Below, piece after piece: positions 11,038 to 21,184 of a stretch of DNA of 64,000 nucleotides (position 1 is the first letter of the stretch; each line of letters starts with the position of its first letter). This stretch comes from Agapanthus africanus (Eukaryota > Streptophyta > Magnoliopsida > Asparagales > Amaryllidaceae): the NCBI GenBank assembly GCA_030015575.1, contig CM057347.1, positions 408,364,248 through 408,428,247 on the forward strand, given 5' to 3'. The notes under the pieces were generated by a model that was not told where the DNA came from, searched no databases, and worked only from the letters and a program-made list of their open reading frames with translations. Both the position numbers and the translations under genes were made by a program.

Positions 11038-13738
11038 GCACAAGAAATGATAAGAGATATAAAATGAACATCAACTTTTATTAACATTTATGTTTATAAT
11101 ACAACTGATTTGAAAATGAAATGTACAATGAAAAAAGCCTAAATAATAGCATATAAACTGGAAGGTAAGTACAAGTAAGCTAATAGTTTGGCTGTGCCTC
11201 AATCTGCTCCAAGTACTCCTGGTTGGGCTTGGTTTCCTGAGGGTCCGGTCCTCCTGACGAACATTCCAAAGAAAGAAAGAGATATGAATGTCGTCAGCGA
11301 ACTAGCGCTAGGTAAGTCCCAAAAGAAAGGAAGGAATACAATAAGTAATGTGGAAGGAAACTGTTAACTTATACAGGTATCAGTTTATTATTCTAACGTA
11401 GTTGTTTGTAGCTTGGTACAGAAGATATCAGTGTATACGAGAGAAGTCCAACTATCCCGTGGACTATTGTAACATGTAAGTATAAGGCCCCGTCAAAACC
11501 CACGGGACAACGACACAAGAGTTCATGTAGGTGTCTTATAGTGTCCATCATCGTGCTACTTTTAATACATTCCGTACCAATTTACCGCTTTAACCCCATA
11601 ATATGTTGTATAGATTATATTTATCAGACTTACCGAGATCATGGATACAAATTGTTTATGTAATCAGGTTCAGGATGTAAACAAGTAATAATATAATCTA
11701 ATCAAATTATAGCCATGGTTCGGTCAAGTTAAGTCATGTTTGTATATTGATCTTGTTCTGATATTTAGGTTCAGCTTCAAGTATACATGTTAGGGTTTGG
11801 ATTTATGTTTGAATTGTATTCTGCTTTGAGTTGAATTCAATATTGATTTAGACTCAAACTTGAATCCGACACTTAGAACTGATTAGGATCCTGAATTAAA
11901 TTCGGGAGTTAACGGTAACTGCTACACATGGACGGCAGAATTTGTGTTTTTTTCCAACACAATTACCATTGATAACACTGTTAAGTTTTTCTACCTTAAA
12001 TAGGCAAGCACTCATTTTCTCCGGCTCCCTGAGACTCAAAAGAATTGATCCTGCTTAAACCCATATTTACTGAAGATTATATAGCTCGAAGGGGTTTTAT
12101 AAAAAATATTTTTATTATATAAATTCAAAATAATCTCGAGAAGTTATTTATATTGTTTAGAGTTTCCATGGATGTGTATTTTAAAAATTGAGGTATTTTA
12201 GTGATAATTACCTTAACTTGAATAGTTCATGGTATTTTACTATAAATTTGATTTGTATTGATATCTTGATGATATTTTGATGAAACTTGTAATTCTTTTA
12301 TTGGAAAAAAATATAAGTTATTATATTTTGAAAATATATGGATTTTATAATATTTATATAATTAATAAAAAAATAATTTTGATTATTAAGTAGAAAATTT
12401 AGTTTTTCTTAAAAATCGTATTAAAAACTTTTCTAGATCGGATGCTCCGTGAGGAGGTCTGTATCTCACTCTACTAGCTCAAGAATGTGCGATAATCCGC
12501 ACCATCAAATAGCGGGTTCCCTAAAAAGGGTTGTAGAGGTTTATTTGCAAAGGATTTTGAAATACAATTCAAAGAAAACCGTTATTTATAATTGATGGTA
12601 ATTTAATGTAATATGGTAACAAAAAATATGCTTAAGGGACATCGTGGTATGGAACATGTGTGTATGTGAGAGGTAGGTCATTACCCCGTAAAGTTATCTA
12701 AACGTAAAGTATTAACAACATACTAAAATGTGATATGTAAAGTTCATGGTATTTTAACGAAAAAGTTAAATTAAAGTTATTTTACATGGAATTCTAGGTT
12801 ACAATTTATTCTAAATATTTATATTAGTGTTACAAAGATTGTGTGAAAGTTGGATGAACAATATAAGTAAAAATGTGAGTTTTTAAGGTTTAGAAAATTG
12901 ACATCGGTATTAACTCCACTTACCGATATTTGTTTTGAAAAGAGATTTCAAAGAGCAAAAAGACATATTGGGAGGGACTTACAAGTGGATTAAGATAAGG
13001 AAAGGTTGAAGAAAATAGTTTGGTCGTTGCAGCATCGCGGGGTCGCCGGAATAGTCTCGATTCCTCGCCGGAAGTTAGTAGTTGGATAACTCCTCTTCTA
13101 CTCCACTTGTATTTGAGAAAATTTGAGGGTTTTAGCTAGAATTTTGAGAATGAAGAGAGGGTAGGGCATGAGCTAGTATTTATAGTATGAAATTAGGCTT
13201 TTTGAATTTAAAGAATGGATTAAAATGCATTAAAAAGTGATTAATTGGGGAAATGAGGGGTCTCTGTTTGATTGCAGAGCAATCAAACAGTGTAGGGATA
13301 ATGGGGGTAGGTCAAGAGTCATGTGTGCAGAGCCCGGGGACTTTTAGCCACGGGGGGCATGTCCCCGCCGGCCCTAGAGCCGATCTCGCCGGCCATTTGG
13401 TGGGTAAGGGCCGGTGGATTGTGTACACGTATCCAACTCTATGATTATATCATTTTGCACATGTTTGTTTTCTTAGACTTTTCATTTTTGTGTGCATTGC
13501 ACGTGTAAACTTTTAGGCTTCCAAAAAATTTAAAAGGAAAATCTGAAAAAATATAATGTGTCTGATGGGGTTCGAACACAGAGCTACATCGCAGCAGTGT
13601 AAGGCTTTATTAGTAAGCTACAAGTTGTTTATTGCTGTTCTTAAACAAAAATTAACTTATAAAGTGTACTCAGGCTTGTAAACTCTTTTCTGTACATTAA
13701 ATTGAAAATTTTCGTACAGTAAATTTAGAGTCGTTACA
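10894..13738 (-). repeat. 3' LTR of relic D
   Basis: Bounded by TGTCATG at the low end and GTTACA at the high end, the inverse of TG...CA. It contains a TA microsatellite. Only one LTR copy is present, so its limits rest on comparison with the LTR tips of A and B. Confidence 0.7.
10986..11034. repeat. (TA)n microsatellite in LTR D
   Basis: About 24 TA units inside the relic LTR. Confidence 0.95.
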
Positions 13739-13780
13739 TTCTACCCTCCTTATAAAAATTTCGTCATCGAAATTTACAAT
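13739..13780 (-). other. Polypurine tract and inverted repeat of relic D
   Basis: On the minus strand, AATTTCG-ATGA-CGAAATT is followed by AAGGAGGGTAGAA and then the LTR. This is the plus-strand priming tract with the short hairpin also seen in A, B and C. Confidence 0.75.
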
Positions 13781-13796
13781 TACATAAGGAATAGTT

Positions 13797-14313
13797 TACA
13801 AATAAGAAAGGGTATCTTGCACGCATGCTATCTTCTCGTTCCCACGTTGATTCTCCTGGTGAATCTTTTCTCCATATCACTCAGACCAAGTTTACTTCAT
13901 TGTTCCGAAGTGTCTTTACCTTTCTGTCTAGGATTTCAACGGGTTGTTGCTCGCAAGTTAGGTCTATCTGTACAGTGTGCTCGGAGTGATCATGGATGGG
14001 CTGGGGTCGCTCACATATCTTCGAAGCTGGGATATGTGCAACACGTTATGCACTCCTTTTAATGAGGGTGGTAGTGCCAAACGATATGCCACTTCTCCGA
14101 CTCGTTCGAGAATGTCGAACGGTTCTATGTATCTCGGACTGAGCTTACCCCTCTCGACAAAGCGGATTACTCCTCGGTTTGGAGAGATCTTTAAGAAAAC
14201 ATGATCTCCAGGTTGGAACTTCAGGTGTCGACCTTTACATCAGTCCAATGCTTCTGTCGGTCTTGAGCTATGTGCATTCTTTCCCCGATCGTGCGAACTA
14301 CATTCACAGTTGC
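13797..14313 (-). pseudogene. Chromovirus pol C-terminal fragment (relic D)
   Basis: Minus-strand translation gives, in shifting frames, a GPY/F-like stretch ([21 protein letters not shown]), an SQLRRYV segment and a chromodomain end ESTWEREDSMRARYPFLF. These belong to the region after the integrase catalytic core in plant chromoviruses. The fragment is cut by the LTR of element A at 14313, and the first part of integrase is absent. Confidence 0.75.
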
Positions 14314-17280
14314 TGTCACGCCCCGCTTCCCAGAGTACGCAAGATTGGGCACGTGACATTACCAACCATGCTACCTGTGGGTAGGAAGTATCCATCCACA
14401 GTCACATTACGGTTGTAAGGATACCAAGAACAAGATAAAACACTAATCTAATACATGTCCAAATCCATAATAACAAGAATCAATAAACAATAAGTACGGA
14501 AGCAATGATCCAATATGATAATAGAAAGGTACGTCCCATAATGCGGGATCGCACCTGGAAATAAAATGCGATGAACAAACTAACCACTATAGAACTCAAA
14601 TCAGCCTGCTGGCTGAAGTACTCCTGCTCGGTCAGCGACAGTAGTAGAGAATCTGGGCCATGCAAAACCCAGACGTCAGCGCGTCAAGACATCAAGTATA
14701 TAATGTAAACATGGTAATAAGCAGTGCAGGTATGAACATGAATAAAGCAGTACGATAACAGAGCAGGATAAAGTGCAATGGTGACTGAACTGTACTATCA
14801 GGTTTCTACTCTATAGTCTTTGAAACCAATTGATGAATCGTCGATGTAACTCAATAGTATCCCGTACATACCCGGGACCACGGCCACAATATTCTCGGCT
14901 GCAGCCGAGACATGCCGTTAGGCACAGAATAGGAAAGTGTACACTCGGTATTACCCCGTACATACCCGGGATCACGGCCACAATATTCTCGGCTGAAACC
15001 GAGACATGCCGCTGGGCACAGAATAGGAAAGTGTACACTCGGTATTACCCCGTACATACCCGGGATCACGGCCACAATATTCTCGGCTGAAACCGAGACA
15101 TGCCGCTGGGCACAGAATAGGAATGTGTACACTCGAACGGTAGTGAACTGTCGAGTTACAAGTCAGGTTCATCTTTGATTTCCCCATACCCCCAAGCTAT
15201 GTATGTCAGGTCAGGATTCAGTAGTCAAGGACTAATGCCAACACAAAATCCGGTAAGAGTAGGTCTGTCTGGATAGACAGCAGGGATGGTCGGGTTTGTC
15301 GGCATTAGGCATGAGATCAGGTAACAGGTAAAGCCATGGTACATCGGGTCAACCAGGTAATGTATAAAGGTGTCATGTCATGTCAAGAGTGTACGGTACC
15401 ATGTCATGTCAAGTAGGAAGTGTAACAGGTCATGTCAGGAAGCACAAGATGTCGTGTGGGTGCTCATAATCAAACTAACATAAACATGTGTATAAATAAA
15501 CAAGCATGAGTACTATTAGAACAATAACTGGAACATGTAATATGATATGCCAATAGATATAATTTCAAGGATATGGATGCACAGTTATCGATTAGGGTTA
15601 CATTTATAGTTCCAATATTAATTAGGACACAATTTATTAAACATGGATTGTTAATATCACATTATTATGTAGTGATGTGATCTATGGATGCAATTATATG
15701 TATCTTAAATGCGATGGATGCAAATGGGTATCCGAAAAGTTATAAAACTATAAAATGGTAATGTGGGATGTACAACTAAACAATATGTGATATAAATATT
15801 GATATAATAATATTAATATGGATAGCATATTCAAAGCGATTAGTAACTATAAAAGATGTATTGATTAACCATGCACAAGAAGGTTCCGTTCAGAAATTTA
15901 GCGTCACCCTAATTTGTAAAATAGCTTAAAAATAACAAATGTTCTCCAAAAGAGACGTATCTTATACCAAAACAAAGATAATTCAATAAGGTTTTCAGTT
16001 TTATAAGTATAAGCATCTCAGGTTATCCCTACAAAAAGTTATGAATATTCAAAGTTGAAAGTTTGCTGCTGGAATTTTCCTGGACAGCAGTTTAGAGACG
16101 TGTTCATTTGCATTTTACGTTAATTAAACAATTTATTTTGCAAGTAAATATTTCATAGAGTTATATTATTCTGAATTAGATTCGTAACGAACTAAAGAAC
16201 GTATCCTAATGATTTTTCTATGATTTATAATGAATTTTATAAGATAAGGTGTACAGTAAATTTCAGATTTGTCATATCCGATTTTTCAATGACATTTCAT
16301 ATGTAAACTATAAGATTTTCAAATGTATAATATTATAAAATGAAGATTATAAAAGTATATAGCATGTAGCAAGATTAACTTGCCTCGATGGGTCACGAAT
16401 CGGGAAAACGGAACGTTAACCGTCGGCGGGGAAAACTCGCGACGGCGCACGGTTCACGGAATGAACCCAAACGACGAACAAAGGAACCACACGGGTCGGG
16501 GTATCTCGCTGGAACGTCGAGAAACGTCACCGGCACGAAGGAATTCCGGTAACAAAAGAACAATTAAAAGAAATGAGAAACGAGACATGAAGCAAGAAGA
16601 GAAAAATGATAAAGAGGAGTACGAGAGAATATATAAGGGGTAGAGAGAGAGAAAGTGAAGAGAGAGAAGAAGGAGAGAGAGAAAGTGGGGCCCACGGGGT
16701 TAAAGGGGAGGTTGCGATTGGCTGAGAGAATAAATTGAGAAGGATATAAAAGATTGTAAAAATATTATATGGTTAACTTAAAGATTTAAAAGATAGGTAA
16801 TGAACAGTAAGATATCAGATTAGTTAGAAAAATATATGCGAAGGTTTTAATAATATTAAAAATTTGGGATTTTGGCGCCAAATGAAACATTTCCAAATTG
16901 CGCCCGGGTTGGGTCCAAAAATTCGAAATTCAAATAATAGGATTTTAAACGGGTTCCAAATTTTAAAATGAAATGTTTTATGATTAAAAAGCATACTCTC
17001 AAAACGGACACACGTGCGTGCACGTAGCCATCCAAACTTGCCCGTTTTACTGAACGGGACGAGAACACAATGCACGGACGCTACCACGAGGCTAGGGGTG
17101 TCAAGTAGGCCAAGATGAATATTTTCAATTTTATTTTAGATGCTAAAATTTGTTATATGTAGAAATGACTTTGCCGGGTAAATTTTACAGTAAGCAACAA
17201 ACAAGCAAATTAAATGAAATGAGTACCACATTATGCTCAAACAGTAACTGAAAATAGTAGCATTGGGCTCGGGTGTTACA
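14314..17280 (-). repeat. 3' LTR of element A
   Basis: 2967 bp, TGTCACGCCCCGC at the low end, GGGTGTTACA at the high end. It interrupts the pol fragment of relic D and contains the 94-bp tandem repeat. Confidence 0.9.
14853..15134. repeat. 94-bp tandem repeat in LTR A (three copies)
   Basis: Copies begin near 14853, at 14947 and at 15041. Each carries CCGTACATACCCGGG and a CTCGG...CCGAG palindrome; in the first copy it is the perfect CTCGGCTGCAGCCGAG. Open frames across the array on both strands come from the repeat itself. Confidence 0.95.
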
Positions 17281-17320
17281 TTATACCCAACTACAAAAGA
17301 ATTTCGTCCTCGAAATTCCA
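17281..17320 (-). other. Polypurine tract and inverted repeat of element A
   Basis: On the minus strand AATTTCG-AGGA-CGAAATT precedes a weak purine tract (GTAGTTGGGTATAA) that abuts the LTR. Confidence 0.7.
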
Positions 17321-17339
17321 AGAATACAAAGATAGATAA

Positions 17340-18674
17340 CTACAAGAAAAGGTGAGGAAACTTCTGCCGGATTTCATCTTCTCGTTCCCAAGTGGATTCT
17401 CTATGCGATCGATTACCCCAAGAAACTAGCACAAGAGGGGTAACCTTGTTCTTAAGAACCTTTTCTCTTCGATCCTTGATTTCAACTGGTCGCTCTTCAA
17501 AAGTTAGGTCCTCCCGTACGGTCAACTCCGAATGATCCAATACGTGGGTTTCATCTCGAACATACCTCCGTAGTTGAGATACACGAACCACATCGTGCAC
17601 ATCTGCCAAGGACTGTGGTAACGCCAAACGGTACGCTACCTCTCCAACACGCTCCAATATCTCGAAGGGTCCAACGAATCGAGAACCAAGCTTTCCCCGA
17701 CTCCCAAAGCGAATCACCCCTCTAGTCGGTGATATCTTCAAGAATACCAAATCACCCACGGTGAACTCCAGAGGTCTTCTTGACGTATCTGCCCAACTCT
17801 TCTGTCGGTCCTGTGCTGCCTTCATATGATTTCTGATAGGGTTAACCTTCTCGACTGTCTGCACAACCAAATCTGGTCCCAATAATCTTCGTTCACCGAC
17901 ATCGTCCCAACAAACAGGTGAACGGCATTTACGACCATACAAAGCTTCAAATGGAGCCATCTGAATAGTTGCCTGAAAACTGTTGTTGTAAGACAACTCC
18001 ACCAAAAGTAGATGATCCTCCCAAGACCCCTTGAAGTCCAACCTGCATGTTCTCAACGTATCCTCAAGAGTTTGGATCGTTCTCTCCGACTGACCATCAG
18101 TTTGAGGATGATAAGCTGTGCTAAACTTCAATCGAGTCCCCAAACTTTCCTGTAAACTCCTCCAGAAGTGTGATAAGAACCGAGTGTCCCGATCGGACAC
18201 GATGCTCACCGGTACTCCATGCAATCTTATGATCTCCTGCATGTACCGCTCTGCCAAAGTCTCTATTGATTGACCAACCCGAAAAGGAATAAAGTGAGCT
18301 GTCTTGGTCAACCGATCAACAATCACCCATACTGCATTGTTGCCTTTTGGACTCCGCGGTAAAGCCGTCACGAAATCCATGGTTATATGTTCCCACTTCC
18401 ACTGAGGAATCGGAAATGGTTGCAATAAACCAGCAACCATTTGGTGTTCAGCCTTGACTTGCTGACATACCAAGCACTTAGCCACGAAGCGAGCAATCTC
18501 CCGTTTCATGCCTTCCCACCAGAAATGTTGTCGAATATCTTGGTACATCTTTGTCCCTCCTGGATGTACAGAGTAAACTGAATTGTGTGCCTCCTTCATA
18601 AGCTCTTCACGCACATCCCCTTTTGGCACACAAACACGGCTACCATACCTCAACGAACCATCTTCGTGGATCAA
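17340..18674 (-). CDS. Element A integrase with C-terminal chromodomain
   Basis: An open frame of 444 residues. It starts with the zinc-binding region ([23 protein letters not shown]) and continues with the DDE core: the first Asp in TMDFVTALPR, the second in SIVSDRDTRF and the Glu in [36 protein letters not shown] segment is the GPY/F region. The last 50 residues (PVEIKDRREKVLKNK ... STWEREDEIRQKFPHLFL) fit a chromodomain, which tethers insertion to chromatin in chromoviruses. It is in frame with the RNase H part upstream but separated by one TAA at 18777-18779. Integrase is the only domain of this element that still looks whole. Confidence 0.9.
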   Translation of the reverse strand: MIHEDGSLRYGSRVCVPKGDVREELMKEAHNSVYSVHPGGTKMYQDIRQHFWWEGMKREIARFVAKCLVCQQVKAEHQMVAGLLQPFPIPQWKWEHITMDFVTALPRSPKGNNAVWVIVDRLTKTAHFIPFRVGQSIETLAERYMQEIIRLHGVPVSIVSDRDTRFLSHFWRSLQESLGTRLKFSTAYHPQTDGQSERTIQTLEDTLRTCRLDFKGSWEDHLLLVELSYNNSFQATIQMAPFEALYGRKCRSPVCWDDVGERRLLGPDLVVQTVEKVNPIRNHMKAAQDRQKSWADTSRRPLEFTVGDLVFLKISPTRGVIRFGSRGKLGSRFVGPFEILERVGEVAYRLALPQSLADVHDVVRVSQLRRYVRDETHVLDHSELTVREDLTFEERPVEIKDRREKVLKNKVTPLVLVSWGNRSHRESTWEREDEIRQKFPHLFL

Positions 18675-18776
18675 TAAATCTGTTCGTAGTCCGGCTTCAA
18701 CCTGCTCTCGAAACTTTTGTAGTCTAGGATCCTGCGATTGTGCTGTTTTAATCTTCTCAACTAAGGACGACTGTAC

Positions 18777-19310
18777 TTACAACTGCATCGACTGTCCCGT
18801 AGCATGTGGTAGCACAACCTCCAAGTCAAATCTCCGAAAATCCGCAATGATCTCCCTTTGTGCGGTCAGTACCTGAATTGCTGGTAACCGACTTAGCGCA
18901 TCTGGCACGACGTTAACTTTTCCCGGATGGTACTTAAGATCAAGGTCGTAGTCGGCCGTCAGCTCCAACCATCTGCGTTGCCTCATGTTCAACTCCTTCT
19001 GCGTGAACACGTACTTCAAGCTCTTATGATCTGTAAAAACTTCGACTCTTACGCCCAAAAGGTAGTGTCTCCAAATCTTCAAAGCGAAAATCACAGTCGC
19101 AAGCTCCAAGTCATGAGTTGGATAATTCTTCTCATGGGTCTTCAGTTGTCTTGATGCGTATGCTACGACCTTCCCATGCTGCATCAAAACACATCCCAAT
19201 TCTTCCCCAGATGCGTCGCTATGAATCATCAGTCCTCCGGAATTGTCTGGTACGGTCAGGATAGGGGCGGTTATCAACTTCTGCTTCAACGTCTCAAAGC
19301 CAACGCACAC
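18777..19310 (-). pseudogene. Element A RNase H domain
   Basis: 177 residues with [41 protein letters not shown] and [12 protein letters not shown], the Ty3-type RNase H that removes the RNA template. It ends at the stop that separates it from integrase. Upstream the frame is shifted against the RT part. Confidence 0.85.
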
Positions 19311-19531
19311 TTATCCGTCCATACAAAAGGTACCTCCTTACGCATAAGCTTGGTCAGCGGTTCTGCCAAACGAGCAAAGTTCTCCACAAATCTCCTGTAG
19401 TATCCGGCTAATCCAAGGAAACTTCTTATCTCAGCTACATTCCTTGGAATAGGCCAATCTCGAACTGCTGCAATCTTTTCGGGATGGACGGCGATTCCAT
19501 CACCCGACACGACATGTCCCAGAAATTTCAC
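19286..19531 (-). pseudogene. Element A RT thumb fragment
   Basis: Contains [19 protein letters not shown] and [17 protein letters not shown], the C-terminal end of Ty3-type reverse transcriptase. The catalytic palm that should precede it is missing: the residual RT N-terminus joins this part almost directly at about 19560-19620. Confidence 0.85.
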
Positions 19532-19583
19532 TTCTTCCAGCCAGAATTCGCACTACTCATCTTCGCATAAAGCTTCTCCTGTC

Positions 19584-20016
19584 TCAACATCTGCAGGACC
19601 TAATGATATCCGGATCGCAAATCCAGTTTCGAGAATACTCTCGCGCCACTAAGCTGCTCAAAAGTCCTCCAATGCGAGGGATCGGGTACTTGTTCTTAAT
19701 AGTCGCCCGGTTCAATTCTCGATAATCAATGCACATCCTTCTCGTGCCATCCTTCTTCTTTACTAAAAGAACTGGAGCTCCCAAGGCGAGTTGCTGCTTC
19801 GAATCCAACCCTTCTCAAGTAATTCACCAACTTGCTTCTTAACTCCTTCCAATTCCACTGGTGCCATTGGATAGTAAGCTTTAGACACTGGCGCTGCACC
19901 AGGACTAAGGTCAATCGTGAACTCCACGTCTCGCTTCGGCGGTAAGCCCGATATATCTTCAAACACGTCCATAGAATCACGAACAGCAGCCGGCTCTTTA
20001 CTTTCATCACTTCCAT
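19584..20016 (-). pseudogene. Element A RT N-terminal fragment
   Basis: Frames between 19584 and 20016 give a [20 protein letters not shown] linker, then [17 protein letters not shown] and [19 protein letters not shown], the fingers of RT. At least one frameshift separates linker and fingers. It then runs into the deletion that removed the palm with its catalytic aspartates. Confidence 0.85.
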
Positions 20017-20079
20017 TGATGCAAGAACATTGTTTGTCGGCCTAGCCCTAAACTCGACCGGCCCGACAGAACTGCTTCC

Positions 20080-20816
20080 TTACCGCAACTGATGTCTGCT
20101 GTGAACTCCCAATTTTCCTGATATGCTCTGCTGTTCTCGAGCTGCCGTAAGAACCTGTGAGAAAGTGGTCAAACCCAGGGAGACGGTTTGCCTTTGGATG
20201 TCCACATCCAAGCTGCGCATGGACCTTCGTGCCCTGTCTGCATCGTTGGCGACTAAAGGTCCAGCGAAACTGCTGAGTCTCGTCCACTCTGCTGCATGCA
20301 CGTCCACGGGTGCTCCATTCTGCCTCAGCCCAATAAATTTCTCTTCCATTTCCTCCCGTACAGTCCGCGGAAAGAACTTCTCCAGGAAACTCTTAGAGAA
20401 ATCCGCCTAACTGCTTGGCTTGGGCAAACGGTTCTCCTCCACAAGCCACCACTCTCGGCGTAATCCACTAGTTGAATGCGCACCACATCAACTCCTTTGT
20501 CCTCTGGAATCTGTGCCGCAATCAGCGAATTCTCCGTGCTAACTAGCCACTGCTCGGCTGGCATGGCTCCTCCAAACCAGTGAAAGTAGTAGGACCCACA
20601 CGTCTGAACTCTGCCACGGTCCCTACTCGGTCAACTGGTCTAGTTCCAATCTTGTTCACAGACTGCTGAACGATCTGCAAACCTTCCTGAAACGAGTCCG
20701 CTTGCTGCTGGATCAGCTCGGGCTGTTTCTTTGATTTCCAGCATTCCTCTTATCACTCCAAGCATGGCGGCTTCGTTCACACGCCTCTGGTACGTCTTCA
20801 ACTTCTTACCTGTCAT
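20080..20816 (-). pseudogene. Element A gag remnant
   Basis: Starting from an ATG at 20814-20816 (MTGKKLKTYQRRVNEAAML), several frames together resemble gag: VGPTTFTGLEE, then PAEQWLVSTENSLIAAQIPED, then a segment with FIGLRQ. There is no zinc knuckle and no protease DSG/DTG motif before the RT linker, so a second deletion removed the gag-protease junction. Confidence 0.7.
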
Positions 20817-21163
20817 AATCCTGAACTCAAAACACCCAATATTAGCATGATGATAGATTCTGAATATGGATCAAGGCTAGAACTCCAAGATACTTAAATA
20901 GAGTACCGCATTGTAGCTATGCCGCGGTATCATAGCTGCAATTACTTAACTCCACCCAAGTCGCCTAAGTCCTAGGGATAACAAGAAATTAGGTTTTCGA
21001 GTTGACAATGCAAAGTAAGTTTGAATGTCGACATGATCCGGAAGAATGATTCAAGGATGGTAAAACGGTCAAAGTGGCAGGACATGTTTCCTAATCACGG
21101 GTATTATGATTCGTGTATCGGGTGCAATACCCAACTACAAAGAATCAACCCAATTAACCTATG

Positions 21164-21175
21164 GCTCTGATACCA
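21164..21175 (-). other. Primer binding site of element A
   Basis: The minus strand reads TGGTATCAGAGC, matching initiator tRNA-Met, nine bases downstream of the 5' LTR end. Confidence 0.85.
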
Positions 21176-21184
21176 AAAGAACCA

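Larger units (their letters stand above)
10894..14313 (-). mobile_element. Relic D: truncated Ty3/Gypsy chromovirus (3' LTR plus pol end)
   Basis: On the minus strand this is the 3' end of an LTR element: a 2.8-kb LTR (10894-13738, ends TGTCATGCCCCAC...GTTACA), a polypurine tract and about 0.5 kb of pol C-terminus. The interior is cut at 14313 by the LTR of element A. No continuation was found on the far side of A, so the 5' part is lost. The LTR tip resembles those of A and B (TGTCAYGCCCCRCTTCCCA on the plus strand). Confidence 0.8.

Noticed and set aside
14811..15187. Overlapping open frames on both strands with repeated MYTFLFCAQRHVSVS-like text (also 21682-22058).
   Set aside because: They follow the 94-bp tandem repeat and exist on both strands; the protein repeats only mirror the DNA repeat.
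16380..16643. An 87-residue frame identical in both LTRs of element A (also 23252-23515).
   Set aside because: Identity is explained by the young LTRs; it is antisense to the element and has no motif.
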